Shown in pieces: positions 11,330 to 30,930 of a stretch of 64,000 bases of DNA (the first letter of the stretch is position 1; the number at the start of each line of letters is the position of its first letter). Under the pieces are notes generated by a model that was not told the origin of the DNA, made no database searches, and saw only the letters and a list, made by a program, of their open reading frames with translations. The stretch spans positions 13,854,927-13,918,926 of the forward strand of contig CM036767.1 in the NCBI GenBank assembly GCA_020796225.1. The letters are read 5' to 3'. The stretch comes from Arion vulgaris. Lineage: Eukaryota; Mollusca; Gastropoda; Stylommatophora; Arionidae. The position numbers were made by a program, and so were the translations under genes.

Positions 11330-11665
11330 GACATTTTACCTGAAGCAGAATACCTAGTTATTATTTAACATCAACCAAGTACCAATTTTACCTGAGTTGA
11401 GACAAGTATCATAACAGAAAACCAAGTACCGACTTTACCTGAAATGGGACAAGCATCCCAATAGCAACATAGCACCAACTCTACCTAAAATGGGACTAGC
11501 TTTCTAACACCAAGTACCAATTTTACCTGAAATGGGACTATTATCATAACCAACAGAGCACCAACTTCACCTAAAATGGGACAAGCATCCTCACAGCAAC
11601 CAAGTACCAACTTTACCTGAAATGGGTCAAGTATCATAACTGAAAATGGAGTACCAATTTTGATA
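11330..11665 (+). repeat. Degenerate tandem array after CCDC33 stop
   Basis: About seven units of 38-55 bp around ACCAAGTACCAATTTTACCT and GAAATGGGACAAGCATC. The first weak unit (ATTTTACCTGAAGCAG) starts only a few bases after the stop codon, so the array would form part of the 3' UTR. Confidence 0.75.
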
Positions 11666-11800
11666 AAACAAAAATAATACAAGTTGTCCAATAATATATT
11701 GTTTTCCACACTGCTACTCTTTTTGTTATTTATGTGATGTAATATTTGCTTTATATTCTGATGTTAAATTGTATGTTTCACCATTAGTTGTACATATGCT

Positions 11801-12061
11801 TTCTTCTTCTTCTTCTTCTTCTTCTTTGCGTTGTTCTTCGACCAATTTTAATCACTCTTTGTGATATGTCTGATCTTTGCCAAGAACGTGTTTACGTTGC
11901 ACATTGGTTTGGTAGGCCCTAAATGCATAGACTTCTACACGTTTAGGACATGTGCATCCGATTTCAGCCAAACCTCCTTAGTCGTCTCTTACGACATGCG
12001 TGGCAGGTAACAGTGGTTCTATTCTTTACACCCCAAATTTGGGCCCGGTAACCACTCGGGC
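11801..12061 (-). repeat. SINE-A
   Basis: A full reverse copy: CTT-rich start and GGTAACCACTCGGGC end. Confidence 0.85.
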
Positions 12062-12549
12062 AGTATATATGCCTTAGTGTTAGATTTATGTTGTTCTATT
12101 ACATTCATGTTGTTCTATTAGAAACATATTGTTCTATTAGTTGTATGTTGTTATGCTAATTGTATATTGTTTTGTTAGTTGTATGTCCTAATGCAAGCTT
12201 TAAGTTGTAGTGCTATCTTCAATTTTTAGTTTGAGAACCTGAAAACTACATTTTAACATTCTACTTTTCCACTTTTCCAGCATCAAATGTTAATGGTAAC
12301 AAATGTACCTAATTTTGTTATTAATCCATTATTTTTTGTTAATGGTACAAGTTTTATGTACCAAAATGCTCAGGAATGGCTGCTTGATTTGCCTACATTA
12401 ATTATTCATGTGTAGATAATTAAAATGACATATGCAATAAATTTGCATGATTAGAAAACAATTATAATAAAAAAATTTATTACATATTTTTAATTTATCT
12501 ACCTACAGCCAAATTTCACAGTGATAACAACAATTCCAGATGTAGACAA
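12062..12549. other. AT-rich stretch, no gene seen
   Basis: Low-complexity TTGTTCTATTAG-type repeats and unique AT-rich sequence. It holds AATAAA at 12436, a possible CCDC33 poly(A) signal. Confidence 0.4.
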
Positions 12550-13375
12550 AAAGGGTGCAGCCATATCCCATCCTGAGAACAAAGACACTAGAACACATTG
12601 ACACCTCATGCCCCTGACCCGAATGGACCCATATATACACAGATAAATCATTGGACAAGACAGCGAGCACAGGAGGGAGCCGGAGCTATCATTATACTTC
12701 AAGATGGCACTACAATAAAAATTCATGTGCCACCAAAGAACTCTCAACAATGGGCAGAACAACGAACAATGGTCGATGCCACAAAAATACTGCAGGACAC
12801 ACACAAAATAACAAACTTGTCTTCCTGTGTGACTGCATGTCAGTCCTGCAGACCACACAAAGGGAACCACAAGATAATATGGAGAAGAGCTGACACTACA
12901 GCTAAACAAGCTCTCAGAAAACAACCAAATTATTCTCTAGTGGATATTAGCTCATTGTGGCATATCAGGAAATGAGAGAGCAGATGAGCTGGCCAAGGAG
13001 GGAACAAAATTGATACAACACAAACACCTAATGTCACTACCAGAAATCAAGACACGAAGGAAAATGCAAAGAGTTGTGGAGGCAACAAACCCACAGCAAA
13101 CACTCACAAGATCCCATCAGCAGACTAAACATAAAATAGCACACAACAATCTTTCGTCTCAGCAGCTGGAGCTGCAGCTGGAGACATGTTCTGAGAATAG
13201 ACCTGAGAACTGGTGAAACCAGAGTAAGACAACTTGCTGACATAAAACGTGTCAAGGAAAAAACATGTATCACAGATAAATACAAATCTGCATGGAGTCG
13301 TAGAACAGGCAGAAATTACCCACAAAACCCCATTTTAAAGTTAAACAGAAACCAACAAACTACCATCTTTACATG
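12550..13375 (+). mobile_element. LINE-2 RNase H to 3' part
   Basis: Frameshifted but readable: GAGAIIILQDGTTIK (RNase H start), a frameshifted LCDCMSVLQTTQ, then HCGISGNERADELAKEG, and a 3' region matching 45833-46249. No intact frame. Confidence 0.65.
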
Positions 13376-13384
13376 AGGGGAACC

Positions 13385-13690
13385 TAGTGACAGAATGCCG
13401 CATATACCTCATCTTTACAATTGGAGTAAATTGGTTTGTAACTGGGAGTAAATTTGTCAAATGGCTTGGGTAGTGACACTCGACTGTGTCTTCCACAGGG
13501 TATACCCGACCCACCGCCATTTACTCGTGATCTAAAAGTTTATGTCCTGTACGTATTCGCAGGTCTGTGTTTCCCACTTTGCCATACCATCTCAGTCTGA
13601 GAATCCGCCTAAGACATTTATTGATAAAAGTCTGAATCTCATTAGCTTCTGGACTCACCACATTTCCGTGCCCTACAACAAGACACATTT
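13385..13690 (-). mobile_element. LINE-3 (RTE-like) fragment
   Basis: The - strand reads FINKCLRRI (frameshifted), RLRWYGKVGN and KWRWVGYTLWKT, the RTE-like RT C terminus. Confidence 0.5.
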
Positions 13691-13789
13691 CACTTTTTAG
13701 CTGAATATCCTGAGCTTTGTTTTAGTGGGGATGGAAGTAAATTTCTACACTGTGTGCAAGAGAGTGGAACAATCCCCCTGTCATTCCTT

Positions 13790-14210
13790 CTTCACTAGAA
13801 TGATCTGGGGCCGCAGGCACAAATAACAAAAGGGACAACTCCGTGCCAGGGTCAGTGAGCTAGCACTGATCAAGACCCTACCCCAACTCCTCGTGGTGAC
13901 CCTGGAAACAAACAGAGGATCCTGTCTGGCTAAGTGGGTGGGGATCGAGAGAGAGCTACTCTGGTATTGGGGTAGTAGAGACATGTCTCACAGATCCTAA
14001 ATCCTGAGTGAATGCGCACATCTCCGGGCCAATGTCTAATGAAAAAGATGCATAAATGCATAGCCTGTCTGGCTAAGTGGGTGAGGATCAAGAGAGAGCT
14101 ACTCTGGTATTGGGGTAGTAGAGAAAACACACACGTCTCTCAGGTTCTAAATCCTGAGTGAATGCGCACATCTCTGAGCCGATGTCTAATGAAAAAGATG
14201 CATAAATGCA
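13790..14210. repeat. Duplicated unclassified repeat
   Basis: 13921-14061 and 14062-14210 are near copies (CCTGTCTGGCTAAGTGGGTG, TACTCTGGTATTGGGG, CTAAATCCTGAGTGAATGCG). The part before them, with the first copy, resembles 37190-37450. The family is not recognised. Confidence 0.6.
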
Positions 14211-14445
14211 ATGCAAATGTTAGAAAAAACAAGGTACGAGTGGTATGTAAGCGTATACTCACTCCTCCCGGAATCAATGGTCGCACCCTAATTGCCAGCT
14301 TTCATCAAGAAAGCCAGGCACTCTCCCTCACGCAGTATATGAAAAATTGTGACAACTCATAATTCCTGTGGGTTCAACAACAACTAGAATATCTAAAATA
14401 TAACTAAGGTACAAATCTGAACTCACCAAGTAACAGCTTCACTTA

Positions 14446-14780
14446 TTTTTTTTTTTTTTTTTTCGTCCGCTTTCAACTCAGACGAAGTTTCATCTCTGAA
14501 ACTGATTTTTGCGTGAAAATTCGTTTTTCCAATTTCTTACAATGGCAGCAGCGTGCACATTGTAAATTACTTTACACTGGCAGCCATGTGCTCAATGTAC
14601 TCGTAATTAGTATTCCCTCGCCATACAGGCAGATTTTCTCCGACTTCAGAGGTACTCACATTATCGTCCTGAGTAAGACCAGGGACTCGAACAAATGCCG
14701 GACAGTAGGTTCGAACCCAAGCTATAAGGCGTCTCACAGCTAGCAGGCCGAGCTACTATCAACTACTCTAGGCAGTCCCC
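14446..14780 (-). repeat. SINE-C
   Basis: A full reverse copy with poly(T) start and GCTTCACTTA duplication on both sides. Confidence 0.88.
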
Positions 14781-15111
14781 GCTTCACTTATAAAAGAGTA
14801 TTAGTCGGTTGACCAATTAAGATTAAAATGTCCTCATTTCGATTGCCAGAGAAATCTGATACAATATAATTCCAGTGAAAGGTTACAAATAATAATTGGC
14901 AAATTGAATTTATTCAGATTATAAACTCATCGATTAGTGACAAGATGTGTTTTTTTTTAATCCTTGGCCTTACCGTGAATTGAACACTAGTCTCCCGCAT
15001 GGGAGTTGTGCTCTAATCAATTCGGCCAGACATCCTCTAACCACCAAATGATTTTGTAATAAATAATCCACTTGGGTAATTTTGAATTTGAATAGGTTAC
15101 CACTTTGTAAA

Positions 15112-15262
15112 CACGATGGATAGATAACATCTCAGAGTCCTGCGAAAGCATGGACTGACAACGTCAAGCGCAACACACCTGGCACAAGATAGGAAACTAA
15201 CTCTCCCCACGACACTTCATGTCAAATGTGGTTAAGATAAGATAAGATAAGACCACTTTGTA
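15112..15262 (+). mobile_element. LINE-5 3' end
   Basis: Matches 31720-31855: GATGGATAGATAACATCTC, CAACGTCAAGCGCAACACAC, ending in a GATAA repeat tail. Confidence 0.7.
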
Positions 15263-15589
15263 AAGTTGGTCACACCTTGTCAGCTGTTTAAATGAAAGTA
15301 CATTGTCGTAGACAGGTGTATATTGATGGAATGGACGATTACTTTAAACTATTATATGATGGTTAGTTACATATTTCTATTATTTTCTATAATTTCTACT
15401 ATTTTTATATTTATTTCTGTAAAAGGGTCTCAGCACCTAAAAGGGTACAATAAGATTCTTTTTAATTATGTCTGGGTAACGAGTACCATAAAGACACTTT
15501 GTAAAAAGGTCTCTTCATATGAATGGGGGTTTGTGAAAAGGTCTAATCATCTATAACATCCTGTGTCACTCAAGTCAATTAGTAGCATG

Positions 15590-16200
15590 TCCCTTGCAGA
15601 ACGTCACATTCATCACAGCCCGCCTGAAAAGCTCTCAGTCTCTTGACAGTTCTCCTGCCTCCTCCAGATCATGTTCAAGGTTTCTTTGATGTCCTGTTGC
15701 CACCTTCATCTTGGCTGTCCACTGCCTCATTTTCCAGGAATCATGCCTTCCATTACCTTTCTCTCCAGACCACTGTGGCGTTTAATGTGGCCAAAATATT
15801 TCATCTTCCGGGACATGATGTTATTTATGAGCCAATGCTCCTTGATATTCAGATCTTGTAGGATGTCTTTGTTTCTTTTCTTATCTGTCCAGGATGTTCT
15901 TAGACCTTTTCTATAGCACCTTGTTTCAAAAGCTTCAATTTTGTTTTTAATGTTTGTGTTATGGTCACGGTTTGCATCCATATGTTGCCACAAGGAATAT
16001 GCATGTTCTCAGAAGTCTCACTTCTGTTTCTTTGTTTATGTCGTGCCATAGTTTCTTCATGCCGACCACCCCCTGGAAAGCCATGGCTAATCTGCTTCTA
16101 ACTTCTTTCGTACAATCTCTATTGTTGGTAATTATAGAGCCAAGATATTCCAAATCTGTGACATTCTCAACGTCTTCGTTATTGATGGTAAACTTTGCAA
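15590..16200 (-). mobile_element. LINE-4 3' part
   Basis: The - strand encodes MEYLGSIITNNRDCTKEVRS, then FETRCYRKGLRTSWTDK and MKYFGHIKRHSGLERKVMEG with frameshifts: RT C terminus to tail. Confidence 0.75.
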
Positions 16201-16204
16201 CATA

Positions 16205-16654
16205 AAGACACTTGTAAAAGACCAGCTAAAACATACTGGTCCCTTTAGGCACCATAAAGACACTTTTAAAAGGGGTTTCAGTATAAAAGGGGTGTTCTGC
16301 ACCTAAACTATCCTGGGAACTTATAACAACAAGAAGCAATAGCTTGGAATAGTCTAATAATAATTCTGAGTCACAAGGCACCAAGAATGAGATCATCTAG
16401 GAATGATTATCCTTCGTTGTGTATCCGCGACAATCCAATGGTTAAACATATACTGGTCCAGCCTACTTGCCAAATGATTTACTAGCTAAAGAACTCTGTC
16501 ACAGGAGTACAAATTTAATAAATGAACTAACCAGAGTTTATATAAATTGTCAACAGTTTAATAGTTTAATTATCATCTAGATATCAGTTCAATTATCGAC
16601 TGAGCAGTAATGCATCAATGTATCAAATCATAACTCATAATACATAAGGAAATC
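16205..16654. other. No recognised feature
   Basis: Unique-looking sequence with short AAAGGGGT-type repeats near 16270. Neither strand shows a convincing exon. Confidence 0.3.
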
Positions 16655-16908
16655 GCCCGAGTGGTTACCGAGGCCCAAATTTAAGTTGTAAAGAATAGAA
16701 CCACTGTTAACTGCCACGCATGTTGTTAGAGGCGACTGGAGAGGTTTGGCTGAAATCTGATGCACTTGTCTTAAACTTGTACAAGGCTATGCGTTTAGGG
16801 GGCCTACCAAACCAATGTGCAACGTATACACGTTCTTGGCAACGATCAAACATATCACAGGAGGAGTGGTAATAAAATTGGTCGTAAAGAACGAACGCGA
16901 GGAAGAAG
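16655..16908 (+). repeat. SINE-A
   Basis: A full copy flanked by ATAATACATAAGGA. Confidence 0.85.
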
Positions 16909-17359
16909 AGAAGATAATACATAAGGAGAAAAAAATCAGCTTACTTCAAACTTCTGGAAACAGCACCAGCTCAACACACTCACACATCAGGCTCGTACTG
17001 TGTCTACTATTTCTTCTTCTTCTATACCTAAGTCCTAGGGCAAGGGTTAGTCCTTTCTCCTCGATCTCTACACTCCCGTGATTCCTTGGTTCCAGTCCTG
17101 AGGTTCCATCCTTCTTCTCAAGCGTCCTACATAAACTACTTCGTTAAATTTTATCATTAAACAGTCCATCTAACAAGAAAAATCCTACTTCTGGTATACA
17201 AAATTATTCTAATACTATGAAATATTTCTACCATTACTCCTACGTCTGACCTTCTCAAGATCGGAAGTGGGTTCTTGAAAAATCGTGTGTCCAGAGTATT
17301 TATTGACCTCTGGAAGTATCACAAAGAAACAAAAGTAAGACTTATCTTCTTCTTCATCG

Positions 17360-17775
17360 ATCTCTGGTCATGCGCTTAATTTACTAAGGACCACAAACTG
17401 GGCAGTCAGTTTCAGGTCCATCAGGTTTCCCCAAAGCTTAGTTTTTAGGTCGACTGTATGTGACCACATGTTGCTTCTCAGCTTACACAGAAGAGGACAG
17501 TCTTGCAGGATATGCTCTGGTGTCTGTTCCACCTGCTGACACTGGCAGAGAGCTGTTTGACTTATTCCTAGTCTATATAAGTGTTTGTTGAGTCTGCAGT
17601 GTCCGGTGCGTAGTCGAAATATAATGACCTGGTCTGTTCTGCTTAGGTCTTTGAGGGAGTCTTTTCCATAATCATATCCAGTGTGTGTCTTCCAGTCTAC
17701 TGCAGATTTTCTCTGTATGAGGGTTTTGACCTCTTGAAAAGACTTCTGAGAACATGCGTATTTCCTGTGGATGTG
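17360..17775 (-). mobile_element. LINE-2 3' part
   Basis: The - strand encodes [40 protein letters not shown] and a KLWGNLMDL tail: the C-terminal Cys/His region of this RNase H-bearing LINE. Confidence 0.75.
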
Positions 17776-18540
17776 AATCGTGGACCATAACACAAACATT
17801 AAAGAACAAAATTGAATCTTTTGAAACAACAAGTTACAGAAAAGTCTATAGAATATCCTGGACAAAGATTTTTTTAAAATAAAGACATCCTACAAGACCT
17901 GCATATCAAGAGGAGCATTGGCTTTTTTTTTTTTTTTTCGTCCGCTTTCAACTCAGACGAAGTTTCATCTCTGAAACTGATTATTTTTGCGTGAAAATCC
18001 GTTTTTCCAATTTCTTACAATGGCAGCAGCGTGCACATTGTAAATTACTTTACACTGGCAGCCGTGTGCTCAATGTACTCGTAATTAGTATTCCCTCGCC
18101 ATACAGGCAGATTTTCTCCGACTTCAGAGGTACTCACGTTATCGTCCTGAGTGAGACCAGGGTACTCGAACAAATGCCGGACAGTAGGTTCGAACCCGAG
18201 CTATGAGGCGTCTCACAGCTAGCAGGCCGAGCTACTATCAACTACTCTAGGCAGTCCCCCTGGAGGAGCATTGGCTAATTAAAATAACATGAAGTTCCGA
18301 AGATAAAATATGTTGGCCCCATTAAACATCACAATGGTTTGGAGAGAACGGTAATGAAATGGATGGTTCCTGGATTACGAGGCAGTGGACGACCAAGACG
18401 AAGGTTGCAGCAGAAAATCAAAGAAACCTTGAACATGACGCTGGAAGAGATAGGAGGTTTGCTAGATACAGAGAGTTTTTCAGGCGGGCTCTGATGAAAG
18501 CGTTTGTGAAAGCGATGGTGAAAGCGATGTTCTACAAGTG
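17776..18540 (+). mobile_element. LINE-4 fragment split by SINE-C
   Basis: Degenerate KIESFETTSYRKVYRISW, then after the SINE-C a 3' end with a GRPRR-type region and a final FRRAL. It corresponds to the copy at 15590-16200. Confidence 0.65.
17921..18259 (-). repeat. SINE-C nested in LINE-4
   Basis: A full reverse copy with AGGAGCATTGGCT duplication. Confidence 0.88.
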
Positions 18541-18697
18541 AAAGGCTACTACATGACTTGACTATATTCTTCACAAATAATACACATATTTTTTTTTCAA
18601 ATGTGCAGAGGAAAAAAAGGGGTTTACAAAAAAAAAAAAGAAGCAATATTTCGTTCTTATTCTGACTACTTTGTTTAGCAATATTGAAACTGAAATA

Positions 18698-18912
18698 GCC
18701 TGCTGCCTTGTGGGTTTGGCTGAGGACAGCAAAAGGCTAACGGAGAGCGAACCCAGTAAATCGGACACTTCACCGAAGGATAAGCACTAGAACTCAAATT
18801 GGTACTGAACGTCTTGACGTAAAATTGCGTTCTTGGCAAAGGCTGTGTATATATCACAATAAGAATGATAAACATGGCCGAAAAAGAACGATCGCGCGAG
18901 AAAGAGAGAGAG
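18698..18912 (+). repeat. SINE-G (G2 body)
   Basis: CCTGCTGCCTTGTGGGTTTG, GGAGAGCGAACCCAGTAAA and TATATCACAATAAGAATGAT end in a GA-rich tail. 5' truncated. Confidence 0.7.
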
Positions 18913-18914
18913 AG

Positions 18915-19282
18915 AGACTGAAATAAAAATGTATCCAGAAAACAATGATAATAGGCATACAGTGCTGACCTTTTTGGTTTAGAACTGGTCAATCTGACAT
19001 TTAAAAAAGTGTAGAGAGAAGGAAGTTATCAAATATATTATGCTTACAATTTATTCCCAATAAAAAAAAAGAGTTTCTTTTCTTCCAGGTTGTCATGAAA
19101 AGGACAGTGATGACGAGTTGGTTGGGTTTTGGTGGTCCATTCAAATACTGTAACATTTATCTTCTGTCGCCAGGCTTGAGGCAAGACTGATTGTCTCTTC
19201 TCACCTTGGATTTTATTGCCTCTACTGTCAACAGTAAGCATCCTTCAGTAGGCTCTATTCTCATGTCTTTCATGCATTATTT
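18915..19282. other. No recognised feature
   Basis: No exon, RNA gene or repeat family recognised. Confidence 0.3.
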
Positions 19283-19387
19283 TTGCAGATGATCATATCA
19301 ACAACAGAAGAACAGCTACAACAACATATTAACAGACTCCAGTTAGCATGTAACAAATACAACATGAGAATAAACATCGACGCAGAT
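19283..19387 (+). mobile_element. RT fragment with FADD remnant
   Basis: TTTGCAGATGATCATATC encodes FADDHI; after a frameshift IISTTEEQLQQHINRLQLAC follows, as expected after motif C of an RTE-like reverse transcriptase. It joins LINE-1-related sequence abruptly. Confidence 0.55.
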
Positions 19388-19850
19388 GCACTGACTGGCA
19401 ATGCTATGATTGAGAATGGGTCTTCTATGGACAGAAGCGACATCATCAACGCTATCAGAGAGAACATATGCGCTGAAGATGTCAACGAGGAAGATAAAGG
19501 GTATTCTCTATCATGGTTGCGCAAGGTGTGCATACCGATAGGTGCGACAAGACGGGAAAACCACAAGAGAAAACCCAGTAGATACACCAATCAACACAGA
19601 ACGCGAGTTGTTAGCCTACACACACTGCGATACATCTATCTATATCCTCTTCGTGTCCCGATTGACACATAAGGCTTCCACAAGACTTCCACTGTTTGCT
19701 GTTCTGCGGCTGCCTTTCTACCAACCGTCTCCCACATCAAGCCACACTCCTTCAACTCTCTCCACCGTTATTACTGAGATACATGCTTGGGAGAAAATCG
19801 GAGCAATTATGAACATGTCCGATGTGCGATGAAGATGATCATCAAAGGAA
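19388..19850 (+). mobile_element. LINE-1-related 3' fragment
   Basis: SSMDRSDIINAIRENI, then HTLRYIYLYPL and an end GAGCAATTATGAACATGTCC like other LINE-1 tails. Confidence 0.6.
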
Positions 19851-20371
19851 CAATGAACCAAAGAAAGAAGACATGCATGAATGTACAAACTGCGTGCAGT
19901 ATAACTGCATTAAGTGAATAGTGTTTTGCGGTACTTGATCACATCGGCAGACCTGAGACCCCCGTCTCGCAGATATTGAACTTAATCGTTGTACTGCTGA
20001 GACACAGAAAAACGAGCTGTACGGAGAGACCGAATATACTTTTCCAACGTATGTCCCACCTGTGCTAAAGGATTGAACTCCATAATTACATGTTCAAACT
20101 AGAGAACTGCAACAACATACGGCTGAAGCTGTTGCGATGGACAAATATTAATTAATGTGTCTCTATAAATAAATGTATCGCTGTATTCCTTTTGCCCAAA
20201 TTTTTCTTCAATGTTTTATCTGTAGTGTCATGTCTTTTCAAAATATATGAGTTTATCTCTGTTTCATCTACTTTACAAATTCCATCTCGTTTCCAACGCT
20301 TTGCATTTGTTCATGAAAGAGTATAAAATGAGAATAATAAGTTGTTTCGTGGGTTTGTGGTGGGATTTTTG
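19851..20371. other. Region upstream of RPS6
   Basis: AT-rich, no repeat recognised. It probably includes the distal RPS6 promoter. Confidence 0.3.
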
Positions 20372-20379
20372 CCGGAAAT
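20372..20379 (+). promoter_or_regulatory. ETS/GABP-like site upstream of RPS6
   Basis: CCGGAAAT lies about 40 bp upstream of the inferred transcription start. ETS-family sites are common in metazoan ribosomal-protein promoters. No TATA box is evident between it and the start. Confidence 0.45.
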
Positions 20380-20412
20380 GGTTTTTGAAAGAGGGTGGGG
20401 GGTGAAGAAGAA

Positions 20413-20458
20413 CTCTTCCTTTTCTAATTGAGTATTGTAAAACGAGTCAAGGGGCAGC
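20413..20458 (+). promoter_or_regulatory. RPS6: RPS6 5'TOP tract and 5' UTR
   Basis: An uninterrupted pyrimidine run (CTCTTCCTTTTCT, 20413-20425) starts with C and lies 46 bases before the ATG. This is the layout of a terminal oligopyrimidine leader, which places ribosomal-protein mRNAs under growth-dependent (TOR/LARP1) translational control. The exact start base (20413 or 20415) is inferred. Confidence 0.75.
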
Positions 20459-28059
<7,601 letters not shown>

Positions 28060-28091
28060 TCATGGAATAATTGCCATATTTTAAGAATATC

Positions 28092-28097
28092 ATTAAA
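28092..28097 (+). promoter_or_regulatory. RPS6: RPS6 poly(A) signal ATTAAA
   Basis: ATTAAA occurs 33 bases after the RPS6 stop codon, in keeping with the very short 3' UTRs of RPS6 genes. No AATAAA is closer. Confidence 0.6.
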
Positions 28098-28232
28098 AGA
28101 AATCAAATATTATGTTTTGTGCTGTTGGTTGCTTTGCTGAATAGAATAATATAGCTGTTTTTAGTTGATCTGTAGATGTCTTGCCACCAAAGTGTATTAA
28201 CCAGGACATATGGCAACAATATTGATGAACGT

Positions 28233-28770
28233 GAGTGCCTTTGTGTTGCCGGGGCCAACTAGGGAAGCAATAAGTAGTAACACTGCGACCGACAAGACAT
28301 GCCGTAAGAGGAGACTGATGTAGGGCCTAGGAAGTTACCTAGTAAATAGAAAGCGTTGCAGATGTACTGGCCTACTTAATATGCACACAACATACAATTG
28401 CTTTTAGACTCAGCTCGGGGGACTGCCTAGAGTAGTTGATAGTAGCTTGGCCTGCTAGCTGTGAGACGCCTCATAGCTCGGGTTCGAACCTACTGTCCGG
28501 CATTTGTTCGAGTCCCTGGTCTTACTCAGGACGATAACGTGAGTACCTCTGAAGTCGGAGAAAATCTGCCTGTATGGTGAGGGAATACTAATTACGAGTA
28601 CATTGAGCACACGGCTGCCAGTGTAAAGTAATTTACAATGTGCACGCTGCTGCCATTGTAAGAAATTGGAAAAACGGATTTTCACGCAAAAAACAGTTTC
28701 AGAGATGAAACTTCGTCTGAGTTGAAAGCGGACGGAAAAAAAAAAAACTCAGCTTACATACAAATCACAG
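28233..28770 (+). repeat. SINE-B split by SINE-C
   Basis: SINE-B 28233-28417 resumes at 28748. The SINE-C between carries the ACTCAGCT duplication. Confidence 0.8.
28418..28747 (+). repeat. SINE-C nested in SINE-B
   Basis: A full copy with A-rich tail, downstream of RPS6. Confidence 0.85.
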
Positions 28771-28830
28771 CACATCTGATTTCTGCAACACTTTTTTCTT
28801 TCTAGGGCAGCTACCCTAGGTTGCTTCATA
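28771..28830 (-). repeat. SINE-B fragment
   Basis: Reverse CATCTGATTTCTGCAACAC and GGGCAGCTACCCTAGG. Confidence 0.5.
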
Positions 28831-29074
28831 ATCAAAATGGAAGACATTGGGTTCCATTCAGTTATTTAGCAATATAACATAAATTAAATATTAATAATAT
28901 ATAAATATTCACTTGAAACAAGTCATGGAAAATATATTTTGTTTATATCAAATATACATTATCAAACGAAATTTCAATATTCTGTACACATATGATCCTC
29001 ATACATTTCTTCTATGGTATCATCTGGCACACACTTTCAAGTATATTATTGGTATATTCTTCTCTTACCATTGT

Positions 29075-29420
29075 TTCATATGGCCTGCAAAAAACTTCTC
29101 CATACCGCTCTATATTTGGCAACTCATTCAATCTTCTTTGTTGAAAATGAGCATCTCTTAGTAAAGCTCATTTTTCAGTGTCCTTTCTTGAATTCTTTGC
29201 CTCCTACTCCAATACCTGCTTTGTTTCAAGTACACCCTATAATAATTCCTCTCGTACCGTTATACGTTACATAGGGCCTGCAAGTAATTTCTCCATATCG
29301 CTCAATCTCCTATGGAACTGAGACTGATATTTCTTGCCTCTCTCAGCAAAGTTTGTTTCAGGGTCTCCTTAGGTCGACCTTTCTTTCTTGAACCCTTTGC
29401 ATCCCACTTCAATGACAAGT
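29075..29420 (-). mobile_element. LINE-6 3' ends, two copies
   Basis: Two successive reverse copies (29075-29230, 29235-29420), each with the CAAAGTTTGTTTCAGG and GCCTGCAARTAATTTCTCC words of LINE-6. Confidence 0.6.
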
Positions 29421-30182
29421 ACACCCTATACATATTTTCAAATTATTTATTTTAAAAATATTGGTTAATGCCACAGATAGAAAATTGATTGAACATATTT
29501 TGAACACATAAAAACATGGCCTCATGAACAAAGTTTACAGACCAAGCTATGAGGAACTCTCGAAGAACTCCAACTGACATGCAGCTTCATAGAGGCAACC
29601 CATCTCATGGTTTAGACGACCATACGAAACCGAACGTGAAGAAGAAGATATAAATGTCCTGAAAAGACAATTATAGAGTGAGGAAGATCACAGCGAAGAT
29701 CTATTCAGTTTAACCCTTAGTGGACCAGAGCAACAGCCATTATAGAGTAAAAATGCCATGTAGTGTGGCTCCTGGTCCAAAAGGAGTTAATTACTATATC
29801 GGGCAGAAGTGGAGCGTCTGGTTGAATAGATTATAGCGCAGCTTCAATCCTCGGTACTGTGAAATTTTCTGTCGGGGGCATAAGATACAGATGATCAAAG
29901 CTACATTGCATATCTTTGGTAAACTGGTTTGGACACGTTCTAACAATTCATTTCTCTTTTGTCATTTTATTTCGAGCTGTTCTGTTTAGTACTAAATAAA
30001 ACAGTTCACCTATTTGGTAGCAGTGTTTTTAAAAGTAAAGAAAATACGAAACTGCAAGTTATATATGTAGTATTAAAGACAAGTTAAAAATGTTCAATGT
30101 TGTTTCAATTTTAACATAATGTCAGCGAGAGTTGAAAATGACTAAAGATATAGAAAGTAAGTTGAACGCATTTGACAATAGA
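29421..30182. other. Mostly unassigned
   Basis: Apart from a LINE-2 end at 29505-29650, nothing is recognised. Confidence 0.3.
29505..29650 (+). mobile_element. LINE-2 3' tail
   Basis: TAGAGGCAACCCATCTCATG and GACGACCATACGAAACCG before a GAA tail, the same end as 45833-45950 reversed. Confidence 0.6.
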
Positions 30183-30345
30183 TAAATGGGAAAAAATGCA
30201 TATAAAATGAAACGAATTCAGGAGATGAAATCAGAAGTACCTGGTCAACGATTAGTAGCAACTGTTATAAGAAGATTGAGATGTGTTTGGCATACCGTGA
30301 GAAAAATTGATCAAAGAATACCAAAGCAGACATTGAAGTCTTCGC

Positions 30346-30522
30346 AGCGTGTTCGTAGCGCGTTGGACTACGGGTGACTATCCTCTGTGTGTGCGGGCTC
30401 AATTCCGCGGGATGGCAGAAAAAGCCCCAGCTTTACGGTGTTCGTGGCACCGAAGGGTTACGATGTCCATGGCACCGAGCCGAAGAGCTGAAAAGCTCAA
30501 GTGCTTCTGGATCGGGAAAAAA
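30346..30522 (+). repeat. SINE-D
   Basis: A full copy inserted at the tail of the SINE-B beside it; AAGTCTTCG on both sides. Confidence 0.8.
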
Positions 30523-30759
30523 AGTCTTCGAACACTCCATATCGACCACTCATTGTGATCCGAGCCTAAGAGAGATTGTACGTCGTGTCAGTTATGTACC
30601 TACAGGTAAGCCAGCACACCCGATTTCTGTAACGCTTTCTATTTACTAGGGTTGCTTCCCTAGGCCCGTAACTCGGTCGCCTCTTATGATGTGCCTTATA
30701 TGTCGCAGTGTTACTATTTTTTGCTCTCATTGAGAACCCCGGCAACACATGGGCGGGCA
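30523..30759 (-). repeat. SINE-B
   Basis: A full reverse copy; CATTGAAGT flanks the SINE-D plus SINE-B pair, so SINE-B landed first in the LINE. Confidence 0.8.
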
Positions 30760-30930
30760 TTGAAGTGGAGACAAAGGGTTCAAGAAAGAGCAGACGCCCT
30801 CGGGAAACCCTGAAACAAACTTTACTGAGGGAAGCAAAAAATATCGTGCTCAATTTACATAGAAGAGATTGAGCGAGTTGCCCAGGACAGAACGGTATGG
30901 AAAAATTACCTGCAGGTCATATGTAACGTT

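Larger units (their letters stand above)
30183..30925 (+). mobile_element. LINE-6 end split by two SINEs
   Basis: RRLRCVWHTVRKIDQRIPKQ before, and an RRRPRETLKQTLLREAKNI-like region after, a SINE-D/SINE-B block. Confidence 0.65.

Noticed and set aside
12598..12975. 125-codon + strand frame as a novel gene
   Set aside because: Neighbouring frames give HCGISGNERADELA and the LINE-2 3' end, so it is a frameshifted LINE.
14162..14362. 66-codon + strand frame after the duplicated repeat
   Set aside because: It begins inside the 141-bp duplication and has no family features or splice signals.
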